Shown one piece after another: positions 1 through 7,722 of a stretch of 64,000 bases of DNA; the first letter of the stretch is position 1; every line of letters begins with the position of its first letter. A program made the translations under genes and the position numbers. Below the pieces are notes generated by a model. It did no database searches. It saw nothing but the letters and a program-made list of their open reading frames with translations, and was not told where the DNA came from. Source of the DNA: Paludibacter sp. (GTDB lineage: Bacteria > Bacteroidota > Bacteroidia > Bacteroidales > Paludibacteraceae); the NCBI GenBank assembly GCA_028691965.1, contig JAQUYE010000001.1, positions 1 to 64,000 of the forward strand. The letters run 5' to 3'.

Positions 1-486
1 GTACTGGTCGTAGGAAGGATGTGTGAAATAATCCAGCATAAAAGGTTCATTTTCGCTAAGTCCTTCCTTCCATGCGTTGAGGTCGGGGCGCGCTGCTTCT
101 ACGCGTTCAGGGGCTACGGTGCCGTAAACCGCAGTTAGCCATCCAAGATACTCACGCCAGTCGATGTTGCGAATCTCATGCTTATCCATGTAGAAACTGT
201 TGACCGAAAGGGTGCGGCGGGTATTCAATTCGTCCGGGCGTACACGGTGCGTAGCTGTTTCATATTCTTCTGTATCATCAATTGTAAGTGTGCCGCCGGG
301 GATTAATACCATGCCCGGAGGAGTAAAGCTGGCAGGCATGGACCCGCGAAAAGCATCTTCCGATCTGAAATCATAGTTCCAGCCTGTAAGTGAACTGGTG
401 CGACCGCCACTGGCACAGCCAATCAGGGTAAGTGAGAATGCAACGAGAATTCCTTTAGTTAATGTACGAACCATAAGATGTTTCAT
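1..486 (-). CDS. GldJ/GldK-type T9SS lipoprotein (SUMF1 fold), 5' part only
   Basis: This reading frame is open from a start codon at 486 to the window edge (162 codons) and is absent from the ORF track because it is incomplete. The N-terminus is a lipoprotein signal with lipobox LTLIGC (Cys24). After it come a short TGWNYD segment and the start of a formylglycine-generating-enzyme (SUMF1) fold with PGMVLIPGGTL and SFYMDKHEIRNIDWREYL. This combination is typical of the GldJ and GldK lipoproteins, which form the periplasmic ring of the type IX secretion system; I cannot tell the two apart from this fragment. The call fits the T9SS sorting domains seen on several secreted enzymes in the window. 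Any gldLMN partners would lie off the left edge. A -7 element (507-514) precedes it, divergent from folP. Confidence 0.8.
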   Translation of the reverse strand, partial: MKHLMVRTLTKGILVAFSLTLIGCASGGRTSSLTGWNYDFRSEDAFRGSMPASFTPPGMVLIPGGTLTIDDTEEYETATHRVRPDELNTRRTLSVNSFYMDKHEIRNIDWREYLGWLTAVYGTVAPERVEAARPDLNAWKEGLSENEPFMLDYFTHPSYDQY

Positions 487-506
487 TAGTGTATGTTCCT
501 GCCCTG

Positions 507-514
507 CAAAATTA
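507..514 (-). promoter_or_regulatory. -7 element for the GldJ/K-type gene
   Basis: TAATTTTG on the minus strand matches the Bacteroidetes -7 consensus TAnnTTTG and lies 20 bases upstream of the lipoprotein start. No clear -33 TTTG was seen. Confidence 0.55.
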
Positions 515-588
515 ATTAAATTCCAGAGCTGAAGGGAAAAATATCATCGAAATAACGTCTTAAAATACAATTTCGTATAATATTTTCT

Positions 589-596
589 TAATTTTG
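589..596 (+). promoter_or_regulatory. -7 element for folP-cdaA
   Basis: TAATTTTG matches TAnnTTTG and ends 24 bases before the folP ATG at 621. It is divergent from the promoter at 507-514. Confidence 0.55.
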
Positions 597-620
597 CGCT
601 GATTACATTAAAAAGTGAAG

Positions 621-1484
621 ATGAAAGCCGATCCATCCAGTCTTTTCCTGAAACTCAATCAGCAATTATACGATTTACGAACACCTATCGTGATGGGTAT
701 CGTTAATCTTACACCCGACTCATTTTTTAGTCTGAGTCGCTACAAGGCAGGACGAAGCATGCTGAACCTGGTGGAACAGCAAATCAACGATGGAGCGACT
801 ATAATTGATATAGGAGGGTATTCCACCCGCCCACAGGCTGTTCCGGTGAGTGCGGAAGAAGAATTAGAACGAATCTCGGAGCCTATTGAGATGATTCGTA
901 GAAAGTTTCCGGATGTTCCACTTTCTGTCGATACGTTTCGTGCCGATGTGGCACGCGCTGTAGTCGACCGTTTTGGTGTTGCGATGATCAACGATGTGAG
1001 CGGAGGAACGCTCGACCCGATGATGTTTGAAACCATTGCTGCGCTGGATGTAGCCTATGTGTTGATGCATATGAAGGGTACCCCGCAAACCATGCACACT
1101 AAGGTGGAATACGAGGCGCTTTTGCCCGACATTATTCATTTTTTGCAGCGACGGGTTGCTCAATTACACTTGTTAGGGGTAAATGATGTGGTAATCGATC
1201 CCGGCTTTGGTTTTGCCAAAACGCTGGAGCAGAACTACGAGTTACTTAACAAGCTGGAGTATTTCAACGAAATTGAAGTGCCGTTGTTGGTGGGAGTTTC
1301 CCGCAAATCAATGATATATAAATTACTTGATACGACGCCCGAGGCGGCTCTCAACGGAAGCACTGCCGTGCATATGCTTGCCTTATTGGGAGGAGCATCC
1401 ATTCTCAGAGTTCATGATGTGAAGGAAGCGGTTGAAGCTGTAAAAATATTTGAAGCCTGGAAAAAAGGGGCTAACGAACGCTAA
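621..1484 (+). CDS. folP: Dihydropteroate synthase
   Basis: Condenses 6-hydroxymethyl-7,8-dihydropterin diphosphate with p-aminobenzoate to give dihydropteroate in cytosolic folate synthesis; it is the sulfonamide target. The family signatures are all present: MGIVNLTPDSFF near residue 25, IDIGGYSTRP, the DTFRADVA strand, NDVSGG, DPGFGFAKT and GVSRKS. They line up as a TIM barrel of normal length (287 aa). The track starts at a GTG at 615; I prefer the ATG at 621 because it follows the -7 element at a normal distance. cdaA begins 9 bases after the stop, so the two are almost certainly co-transcribed. This pairing is common in Bacteroidetes. Confidence 0.96.
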   Translation: MKADPSSLFLKLNQQLYDLRTPIVMGIVNLTPDSFFSLSRYKAGRSMLNLVEQQINDGATIIDIGGYSTRPQAVPVSAEEELERISEPIEMIRRKFPDVPLSVDTFRADVARAVVDRFGVAMINDVSGGTLDPMMFETIAALDVAYVLMHMKGTPQTMHTKVEYEALLPDIIHFLQRRVAQLHLLGVNDVVIDPGFGFAKTLEQNYELLNKLEYFNEIEVPLLVGVSRKSMIYKLLDTTPEAALNGSTAVHMLALLGGASILRVHDVKEAVEAVKIFEAWKKGANER

Positions 1485-1493
1485 CTAAAAAAC

Positions 1494-2276
1494 ATGGGAT
1501 TTCACATAGGAATTAAAGATATTATCGACATTATTCTGGTAGCCATTTTGCTCTACCAGCTTTTTCGTTTGTTGCGACGCAGCGGAGCATTAAATGTTTT
1601 CTTTGGAATCATGTCGTTTATAATCGTATGGTTTCTGGTTTCCTATGTATTCAAAATGGACCTGTTGGGAGGGATTCTCAACAGGGTGGTGAGTGTTGGG
1701 GCTTTTGCACTGATAGTGCTTTTTCAGGATGAGATCAAGCGGTTCTTTTCGAGACTGGGTTCGCGTCGTGAATTATTGGTAGCATCAATTTTTCGTCGGT
1801 TCTTCAACAATGGAGATACAGAATCAGAGAAGACCGATTATAATATTGTACAGGTTGTACTCGCCTGCCGTAGCTTGTCAAAACGGATGATGGGTGCGCT
1901 GATTGTAATTGGTCGTACTAACAATCTTGAAATGCATGTCAATACCGGGGAGAAGCTCGATGCAGCCATAAACTCCCGGCTGATTGAAAGTATCTTCTTT
2001 AAAAACAGCCCTTTGCACGATGGGGCTATGATTATTAGCAATAACCGTATTTTAGCCGCGGGCTGTATTATCCCTGTGTCAAAAAACCAGGAGATACCAC
2101 GACGACTCGGTTTGCGTCACCGTTCAGCACTGGGAATTACAGAGCATTCAGATGCTATCGCAATTATAGTTTCAGAAGAAACCGGCCGTATATCCTATGC
2201 TGTGAACGGGAAACTAACCATCAATGTAAAGGCCGAAGAGCTGGAGGCTTTTCTCTCTCAGTCAATTAACAACTAA
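1494..2276 (+). CDS. cdaA: Diadenylate cyclase, CdaA (DacA) type
   Basis: Makes cyclic di-AMP from two ATP; this messenger governs osmotic and potassium balance and cell-wall homeostasis. The N-terminal ~90 residues contain three hydrophobic helices (for example DIIDIILVAILLYQLF and VFFGIMSFIIVWFLVSYV), which place the enzyme in the inner membrane. The DAC domain follows, with the catalytic HDGAMII motif and the nucleotide-binding RHRSALGITE motif. At 260 aa it matches the CdaA class rather than DisA. In Firmicutes cdaA sits beside cdaR and glmM; here it is coupled to folP. A strong terminator follows at 2297-2339. Confidence 0.95.
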   Translation: MGFHIGIKDIIDIILVAILLYQLFRLLRRSGALNVFFGIMSFIIVWFLVSYVFKMDLLGGILNRVVSVGAFALIVLFQDEIKRFFSRLGSRRELLVASIFRRFFNNGDTESEKTDYNIVQVVLACRSLSKRMMGALIVIGRTNNLEMHVNTGEKLDAAINSRLIESIFFKNSPLHDGAMIISNNRILAAGCIIPVSKNQEIPRRLGLRHRSALGITEHSDAIAIIVSEETGRISYAVNGKLTINVKAEELEAFLSQSINN

Positions 2277-2296
2277 CCAGCTATTTATAAAATAAA

Positions 2297-2339
2297 GAGG
2301 GTGTGTCAAAACAAAGTAATTGACACGCCCTCTTTTTTT
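2297..2339 (+). terminator. Rho-independent terminator of folP-cdaA
   Basis: A 12-base stem (left arm GAGGGTGTGTCA, right arm TGACACGCCCTC, one G-U pair) is followed directly by a run of seven T. It lies 20 bases after the cdaA stop. Confidence 0.88.
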
Positions 2340-2356
2340 ATTTGATATAACTTCAG

Positions 2357-2483
2357 CTACATTGCGAATGTAGCTGACCTGCATTGCGAATGTAGCCGAT
2401 CTGCATTGCCGATGTAGCCGATCTGCATTGCCGATGTAGCCGGTCTGCATTGCCGATGTAGCTGGTCTACATTGCCGATGTAG
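2357..2483. repeat. 22-bp tandem repeat array with palindromic cores (array 1)
   Basis: Six units start exactly every 22 bases, at 2357, 2379, 2401, 2423, 2445 and 2467. Each is a 17-base quasi-palindrome (CTRCATTGCSRATGTAG) plus a 5-base linker, mostly CYGRY. Unit 1 has perfect 7-base arms around GCG. The differences in units 2-6 leave G-U pairs if the + strand is transcribed. The array sits between the 3' ends of cdaA and fba, after the cdaA terminator. The period, palindromic core and convergent setting match the unrelated-sequence array at 50239-50408. Function unknown. It fills most of the 321-base gene-free gap 2277-2597. Confidence 0.93.
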
Positions 2484-2540
2484 CCATCTTCCGCTGGTAG
2501 TATTTTGCTTAAAAGGTTTAGTCAATGAGACTGTATAGCA

Positions 2541-2569
2541 AGGGCTGTACTGAATTTCAGTACAGCCCT
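2541..2569. terminator. Hairpin at the 3' end of fba
   Basis: Perfect 13-base arms (AGGGCTGTACTGA and its complement) surround a 3-base loop, 28 bases past the fba stop on the minus strand. Neither side has a T-run, so it may act as a 3' stability hairpin rather than an intrinsic terminator. Confidence 0.6.
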
Positions 2570-2597
2570 CTACTGTTTATGTGAAACTGATCACGAG

Positions 2598-3590
2598 TTA
2601 TGCTTTTCCGGCACTACCCAATACGCTTTCAGTTTTGTGTTTGTATAGTTTCTTCAGTTCTTCGCGAGCTGGTCCGAGGTATTTGCGCGGGTCAAACTCT
2701 GAAGGGTTAGAAGCCATTACTTTACGTACGGCAGCGGTCATAGCCAAACGACCATCTGAGTCGATATTTACTTTACATACAGCTGATTTGGCAGCACGAC
2801 GAAGTTGTTCTTCAGGAATACCGATAGAGTCTTTTAATGTACCTCCGTTTTCGTTGATGGTTTTAACATATTCCTGTGGAACAGAAGAAGAACCATGAAG
2901 TACGATAGGGAAACCGGGGATTTGTTTTTCGATTTCTTCAAGGATATCGAAACGCAATGGGGGAGGAACCAAAATTCCGTTTTCATCACGTGTACACTGA
3001 GCCGGAGTAAACTTGTTAGCACCGTGTGAAGTTCCGATCGAAATCGCTAATGAATCAACACCGGTACGTGATACGAAATCTACAACTTCTTCCGGACGGG
3101 TATAGGTATGGTGTTCGGCAACTACGTCGTCTTCAACGCCAGCCAGAATACCTAACTCACCTTCTACTGTTACATCATGAGCATGTGCATATTCCACAAC
3201 TTTTTTGGTCAGTGCAATGTTTTCTTCGTAGGGAAGGTGTGAGCCGTCGATCATCACTGATGAGAAGCCCATGTCGATACAGTCTTTACACAATTCAAAG
3301 CTATCGCCATGGTCGAGGTGAAGTGCAATAGGAATTGCATACCCTAATTCTTTGGAATATTCAACAGCGCCCTGCGCCATGTAGCGAAGAAGCGTTTGGT
3401 TGGCATATTTGCGGGCTCCACTGGATACCTGCAGGATCACGGGAGATTTTGTTTCTACACAAGCAGCCACGATGGCCTGTAGCTGTTCCAGGTTATTGAA
3501 GTTAAATGCGGGAATGGCATAGCCCCCTTCTACCGCTTTTTTGAATAAGTCTTTGGTATTGACCAATCCAAGTTCTTTGTAACTTAACAT
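2598..3590 (-). CDS. fba: Class II fructose-bisphosphate aldolase
   Basis: Cleaves fructose 1,6-bisphosphate to glyceraldehyde 3-phosphate and dihydroxyacetone phosphate, in glycolysis and gluconeogenesis. Class II features are visible: the entry motif GYAIPAFNFNN, the zinc and catalytic region ALHLDHGDSFE, VEGELG, the GTSHG loop and the VLHGSSS phosphate-binding segment. The length (330 aa) fits the longer Bacteroidetes forms that carry an extended C-terminal part (MASNPSEFDPRKYLGPAREE). It is a single-gene unit with a good -7 element at 3625-3632 and a hairpin downstream, convergent with folP-cdaA. Confidence 0.96.
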   Translation of the reverse strand: MLSYKELGLVNTKDLFKKAVEGGYAIPAFNFNNLEQLQAIVAACVETKSPVILQVSSGARKYANQTLLRYMAQGAVEYSKELGYAIPIALHLDHGDSFELCKDCIDMGFSSVMIDGSHLPYEENIALTKKVVEYAHAHDVTVEGELGILAGVEDDVVAEHHTYTRPEEVVDFVSRTGVDSLAISIGTSHGANKFTPAQCTRDENGILVPPPLRFDILEEIEKQIPGFPIVLHGSSSVPQEYVKTINENGGTLKDSIGIPEEQLRRAAKSAVCKVNIDSDGRLAMTAAVRKVMASNPSEFDPRKYLGPAREELKKLYKHKTESVLGSAGKA

Positions 3591-3624
3591 ACTTTATTTA
3601 ATTTAATTGTTGATATTCTGAATG

Positions 3625-3632
3625 CAAAAGTA
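3625..3632 (-). promoter_or_regulatory. -7 element for fba
   Basis: TACTTTTG on the minus strand, 35 bases upstream of the fba start, matches TAnnTTTG. Confidence 0.6.
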
Positions 3633-3805
3633 CTACTTTTTTATGGAAATGAAGCCAAACAGCACTCATTATTTATAAACTACAACATCTTTTTAAGCCT
3701 TTATGTTCATAGAGCTGCATGCCTTAACTCCTGTAATGCTAAAATGGTGATTATGTGTATAAATTCAGGAAAAATGTCGTACCTTAGCAACCCTTTTTCT
3801 CAAAA

Positions 3806-4870
3806 ATGATAATGAAACAAATTATACTTCTTTTTACGCTTCTGATTAGCATTATCAGCCTTTCTGCTCAACCATCGGATGGCTATTATTCATCAGCCTT
3901 AAATAAATCGGATGCTGAACTCAAAACAGCTTTGTTTGTAATTATGTCGAATCCATACGAAATGGTGTCGTATGGTGATTTGTACGAGGTGTATAAAACC
4001 AGTGACGTGAATCCCGATGGTACGCTTTGGGATATGTATTCGACCTGCACCTGGGTCATCGACGAAAAGAAATGCGGAAATTACAAAAATGTGTGTGATT
4101 GTTATAACCGGGAACATTCTATTCCTAAAAGCTGGTTCGATGATCGTTATCCGATGTATTCAGATGCTCATCATCTGTATCCAACCGATGGCAGGGTTAA
4201 CGGACAGCGGGGTAACGACCCGTTCGGAGAATGTGCCAACGGCACGTCTTTATCTTCGATGAGCCTGGGGCGTAGTGGCACTTCTACTTTTCCGGGCTAT
4301 TCAGGGAGAGTATTCGAACCGGTTGACGAATACAAGGGAGACTTTGCCCGAACTTACTTTTACTTCGCTACACGTTACGAAGATATAATGACCAGCATGC
4401 AAACGTCGGCTAGCTCCTTTGCCGGGAATACCTATCCTGCCCTCAACAACTGGAGTGTTAACCTGTTTTTGAAATGGCACCGCCAGGATCCGGTTTCCCA
4501 AAAAGAAATTACCCGTAATAATGCGGTTGAAGTTCATCAGAAAAATCGCAATGCCTTTATCGATCATCCTATCCTTGTAGAACATATTTGGGGTGAGCTA
4601 AAGGGAAATCCATGGAAAAACTCTACTCTTACCAGACCGGCCGAACTCCTGGCCCGTATCTATTATAATCCTGCTTCACGATTGATGACTACATCGACCG
4701 ACCTCGGTGAAATGCGTTACGAAGTGATGAATATTAGTGGTGTGCGTGTACTGTCGGGCACCTTAATGGGAGGCGACGCGGTATCAGTATCATCTCTGAA
4801 CAGGGGAGTATACTTCTTCCGCCTGTCGGGAAACGATATTAAAGTAGTGAAAAAGTTTATAATTCAATAA
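3806..4870 (+). CDS. Secreted endonuclease I family nuclease with T9SS sorting domain (1 of 3)
   Basis: An extracellular nuclease of the EndA/Vvn (Endonuclease_1) family, which cuts DNA and often RNA with a beta-beta-alpha-metal site. A signal peptide ends at SLSAQ (about residue 22; an alternative ATG lies at 3812). The core holds NREHSIPKSWF, with the conserved Glu-His pair of the active site, then DAHHLYPTDGRVNGQRGN with the metal-site Asn. The last ~70 residues form a T9SS type A sorting domain (GVRVLSGTL, NRGVYFFRLSGNDIKVVKKFIIQ), so the protein should be exported and cleaved or anchored by T9SS. A weak -7 (TACCTTAG, 3780-3787) lies upstream. The next paralogue starts one base after the stop, which implies one transcript for all three. 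Confidence 0.9.
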   Translation: MIMKQIILLFTLLISIISLSAQPSDGYYSSALNKSDAELKTALFVIMSNPYEMVSYGDLYEVYKTSDVNPDGTLWDMYSTCTWVIDEKKCGNYKNVCDCYNREHSIPKSWFDDRYPMYSDAHHLYPTDGRVNGQRGNDPFGECANGTSLSSMSLGRSGTSTFPGYSGRVFEPVDEYKGDFARTYFYFATRYEDIMTSMQTSASSFAGNTYPALNNWSVNLFLKWHRQDPVSQKEITRNNAVEVHQKNRNAFIDHPILVEHIWGELKGNPWKNSTLTRPAELLARIYYNPASRLMTTSTDLGEMRYEVMNISGVRVLSGTLMGGDAVSVSSLNRGVYFFRLSGNDIKVVKKFIIQ

Positions 4871-4871
4871 C

Positions 4872-7715
4872 ATGAACAAATCAACCCTGCATAGTTATTG
4901 GTTGCTGACCCTGCTGTTGAGCCTCACCTCCTGGCTTTTTGCTTCAGTCCCTGCGGGCTATTATTATCCCGCCCGTAATAAAATGAAAGCCGGATTAAAA
5001 ACAGCCCTGCATAGTACCGGATCGCCTCTTCAGGTGTATAGGTATGGTAGTGGTGAAGGTGCAACCTGGCAGGGGTTTTTCTTTACCGACCAAAATAGCG
5101 ACGGATCGGTTTTCGACCGCTATTCGGCTATTAAGCGCTATTTCGATGGTTATAGCAGTATATCTGATATGCACATTGAACACTCCTTGCCCAAAAGCTG
5201 GTGGGGTGGGGCTGATAATATGGCTTACCGGGATCTCTTCCATCTTTATCCTTCGGATGGGCGTACTAATTCCTATAAAAATAATTACCCCCTGGGTTTA
5301 GTGGAAGAAGCCACCGCTAATTATGCAAATGGGGTTAGTAAAATCGGCAAAAATACTTTTGGTTCTTTTTACACCGGTCTGGCATTCGAACCTGCAGATG
5401 AATATAAAGGTGATTTTGCCCGTTCTTACCTGTATATTTCAACTATTTACGAACACTTTGCTCCGCTATGGGTGTCGCCCATGATGCAACAAAATACCTA
5501 TCCGGTATGGACTCCCTGGGCTATCGACCTGCTCATGCAATGGCATGAGTCTGATCCTGTAAGCGAGCTGGAACTACAACGCCAGGAAGCGGTATATGCT
5601 ATTCAGGGTAACCGAAATCCATTTATCGATTACCCCGATCTTGCCTCTTATATCTGGGGGCCGGATACCTTGTCGACATTCCCTTTTCCGGAAGAAACGG
5701 GTAGTTTTCTGTTCCTTCCCCGCCGCGGTTATGTGCTCGACTTTGACCTGATCCTGCAGGGTGATACCTTAGGTCGTTCGTTGGATGTTCAGGGACTGAA
5801 CCTGAGTGGAACAATCGCTATTCGCCTGAAAAATGAACACCCGGCCTTTAGTTTGAACCAACAGTCGCTTACTGCTGATGAAGTTCTCGACGGGACTGAT
5901 GTGCGCATTGTATTCCGTCCACAGGCTTCGGGTACATTCCGCGATACCTTGTTGATTGAAGGAGGCGGACTCACCGAATCCTTCCTGGTGCCTCTCGAAG
6001 GGAAAGCATCCCGACAATTAATGGCACTCGAGCCTGAAGTCCTTACCCCTGTGGGAGCAACGCTCCACTGGATAGCTGATCCAAAGGCCGAAACTTACGA
6101 AATAAAGGTGTATAAGGGTGCAACCAGGGCCGGTAATCTGTTGATATCCTCTTATGTGGAAGGCAGCTCTTATAATAAAGCAATTGAGATTTATAATGGT
6201 ACAGGCGCAACCATACAGTTGTCGGATTATATGGTAGCTAAGCAATCGAACGGAACAGGCGATTACGAATCAGTATACCGTCTGAGTGGTAATCTTGCCG
6301 ATGGTCAGTCGGTAGTAGTTGTGCATCAGCTGTGTTCTAACGAAGACCTGAAAGCGAAAGCTACGTTCTTCACCGATTCGGTGATGAATTTCAACGGAAA
6401 TGATGCTCTGGCACTGCTTCACAATAACCTGCGCGTTGACGCTGTGGGATACTTTGATGCCGGTGCTGATCAGATGTGGGGTGAAAATAAGACTTTATAT
6501 CGTTCGGCAGCAGTTACTCATCCTTCACAAGAGTACCGAGAAGCAGACTGGCAAAGCCTTGAAACAGATGATTTCAGTCCGCTTGGAAACCACCGGATGA
6601 CCTTCAGTTCACAGCAGATACTTGTAGCTGATATCAGCATTGCTGCCGATCGGTCACTCTTTGAGCTGACAGAGCTCGAACCGGAGACTTCTTACAATTA
6701 TCAGGTACGGGCTATTCGGAAGGATGGTGCTGTTCAATCGGTTAATTCGGTACAGTTCTTCACTGCTTCACCCGAAGTTCCCGTTCCAATGGAGCCTACA
6801 GATATCGGATCAACCTACTTTCTGGCAGAATGGGATTCGGATTTGTACTCCGAACAGTTTGAAGTACAGGCTTACTACAAAATCGGGGCTGCTGATGTAA
6901 CTGAAGTAGTTCCCTTTAACGAGGTCGGTTCTTCAGGAAAACCACTGCCATCAGGATGGTCGGGAACGGCCAGCGGAAATTATACTTCAGCTACCAGTTC
7001 GGGTGTAGCACCTCCTTCGGTGGCACTTAAAAATACCGGTGAGTGGTTACAGTCGCCCGTATATCCTTATTCGATCCGGGAAATCAGTTTTATGTATCGT
7101 TATCCTTCCAATGGTACAGGGTCGTACTTTACAGTCGAAGCCTTGCAGGGAAGCGAATGGGTAACTATCGATAGGATAGATTACGTAAATACATCGAAAA
7201 CTATTTTATCCTATACCTTTGGTCCGGAGGATAATGTGCTGTCAATCCGGATTACTTATGCCAATAAAGCATCTGGTAACCTGGCCATTGACGATTTCAG
7301 AGCAGTATACGGAAACGAGATTAACGAGTACCTGTTCCAGAACCGGCTCGTTACCGGCACCACCTATCGGGTTGAAAACCTGAGTCCGACAAGCAGTTAT
7401 TATTATCGGGTTCGCTCTGTAATTGGAGAAGTACGTTCTGCCTGGTCGGAAGAAGTAAAGGTAACCACTCTCTTAGAGAGCTCTCTTGAATCGGAGGGGC
7501 TAGTGTTGCCACGCTGGACAGTAACATCTTCGGGCATTGTTCTGATGGGCCTGCAGCCGGGTAGCAGGGTGCACTTATTCTCGGTGACCGGTCAGCTACT
7601 GGGTGATTTTGCTGTTAATCATCCATCACTGGAGCTATCGTTGAAACCGTCTCAGGTATATATTATTCGCCTTGTGAACTCTCAGTCATTGTATTCATTT
7701 AAAGTAATTCGTTGA
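4872..7715 (+). CDS. Multidomain secreted endonuclease I with LTD, nested Fn3 and T9SS domains (2 of 3)
   Basis: 947 aa, far longer than a normal family member. Order seen: signal peptide (to about 24); endonuclease I core (about 25-265) with HIEHSLPKSWW and DLFHLYPSDGRTNSYKNN; an Ig-like stretch (about 270-378); then two fibronectin III-like domains, each apparently split by an inserted domain. The first Fn3 (about 380-416 and 584-634) encloses a lamin-tail domain (SYNKAIEIYNGTG onward). The second (about 637-669 and 816-864) encloses a jelly-roll-like domain (LPSGWSGTASGNY to NLAIDDFRAVYG). A T9SS sorting domain ends it (VIRLVNSQSLYSFKVIR region). Arg in the usual REH motif is Ile here, but the catalytic Glu-His is kept. 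The inferred role is surface or extracellular DNA degradation with binding modules. Confidence 0.88.
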   Translation: MNKSTLHSYWLLTLLLSLTSWLFASVPAGYYYPARNKMKAGLKTALHSTGSPLQVYRYGSGEGATWQGFFFTDQNSDGSVFDRYSAIKRYFDGYSSISDMHIEHSLPKSWWGGADNMAYRDLFHLYPSDGRTNSYKNNYPLGLVEEATANYANGVSKIGKNTFGSFYTGLAFEPADEYKGDFARSYLYISTIYEHFAPLWVSPMMQQNTYPVWTPWAIDLLMQWHESDPVSELELQRQEAVYAIQGNRNPFIDYPDLASYIWGPDTLSTFPFPEETGSFLFLPRRGYVLDFDLILQGDTLGRSLDVQGLNLSGTIAIRLKNEHPAFSLNQQSLTADEVLDGTDVRIVFRPQASGTFRDTLLIEGGGLTESFLVPLEGKASRQLMALEPEVLTPVGATLHWIADPKAETYEIKVYKGATRAGNLLISSYVEGSSYNKAIEIYNGTGATIQLSDYMVAKQSNGTGDYESVYRLSGNLADGQSVVVVHQLCSNEDLKAKATFFTDSVMNFNGNDALALLHNNLRVDAVGYFDAGADQMWGENKTLYRSAAVTHPSQEYREADWQSLETDDFSPLGNHRMTFSSQQILVADISIAADRSLFELTELEPETSYNYQVRAIRKDGAVQSVNSVQFFTASPEVPVPMEPTDIGSTYFLAEWDSDLYSEQFEVQAYYKIGAADVTEVVPFNEVGSSGKPLPSGWSGTASGNYTSATSSGVAPPSVALKNTGEWLQSPVYPYSIREISFMYRYPSNGTGSYFTVEALQGSEWVTIDRIDYVNTSKTILSYTFGPEDNVLSIRITYANKASGNLAIDDFRAVYGNEINEYLFQNRLVTGTTYRVENLSPTSSYYYRVRSVIGEVRSAWSEEVKVTTLLESSLESEGLVLPRWTVTSSGIVLMGLQPGSRVHLFSVTGQLLGDFAVNHPSLELSLKPSQVYIIRLVNSQSLYSFKVIR

Positions 7716-7722
7716 TCCTTCG

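Noticed and set aside
2357-2483. CRISPR array
   Set aside because: The interval between palindromes is only 5 bases and nearly constant, so there are no spacers; no cas genes are present. The same holds for 50239-50408.
2262-2525. 87-aa minus-strand ORF over array 1
   Set aside because: It is a translation of the 22-base repeats and the terminator; its repeated SAMQ/RLHRQC pattern follows from the DNA period and it lacks a promoter and family features.
5159-5200. Inactive middle nuclease because Arg of REH is replaced by Ile
   Set aside because: The Glu-His pair, thought to be the essential part, is intact, as are the downstream metal-site residues, so inactivation is not supported.
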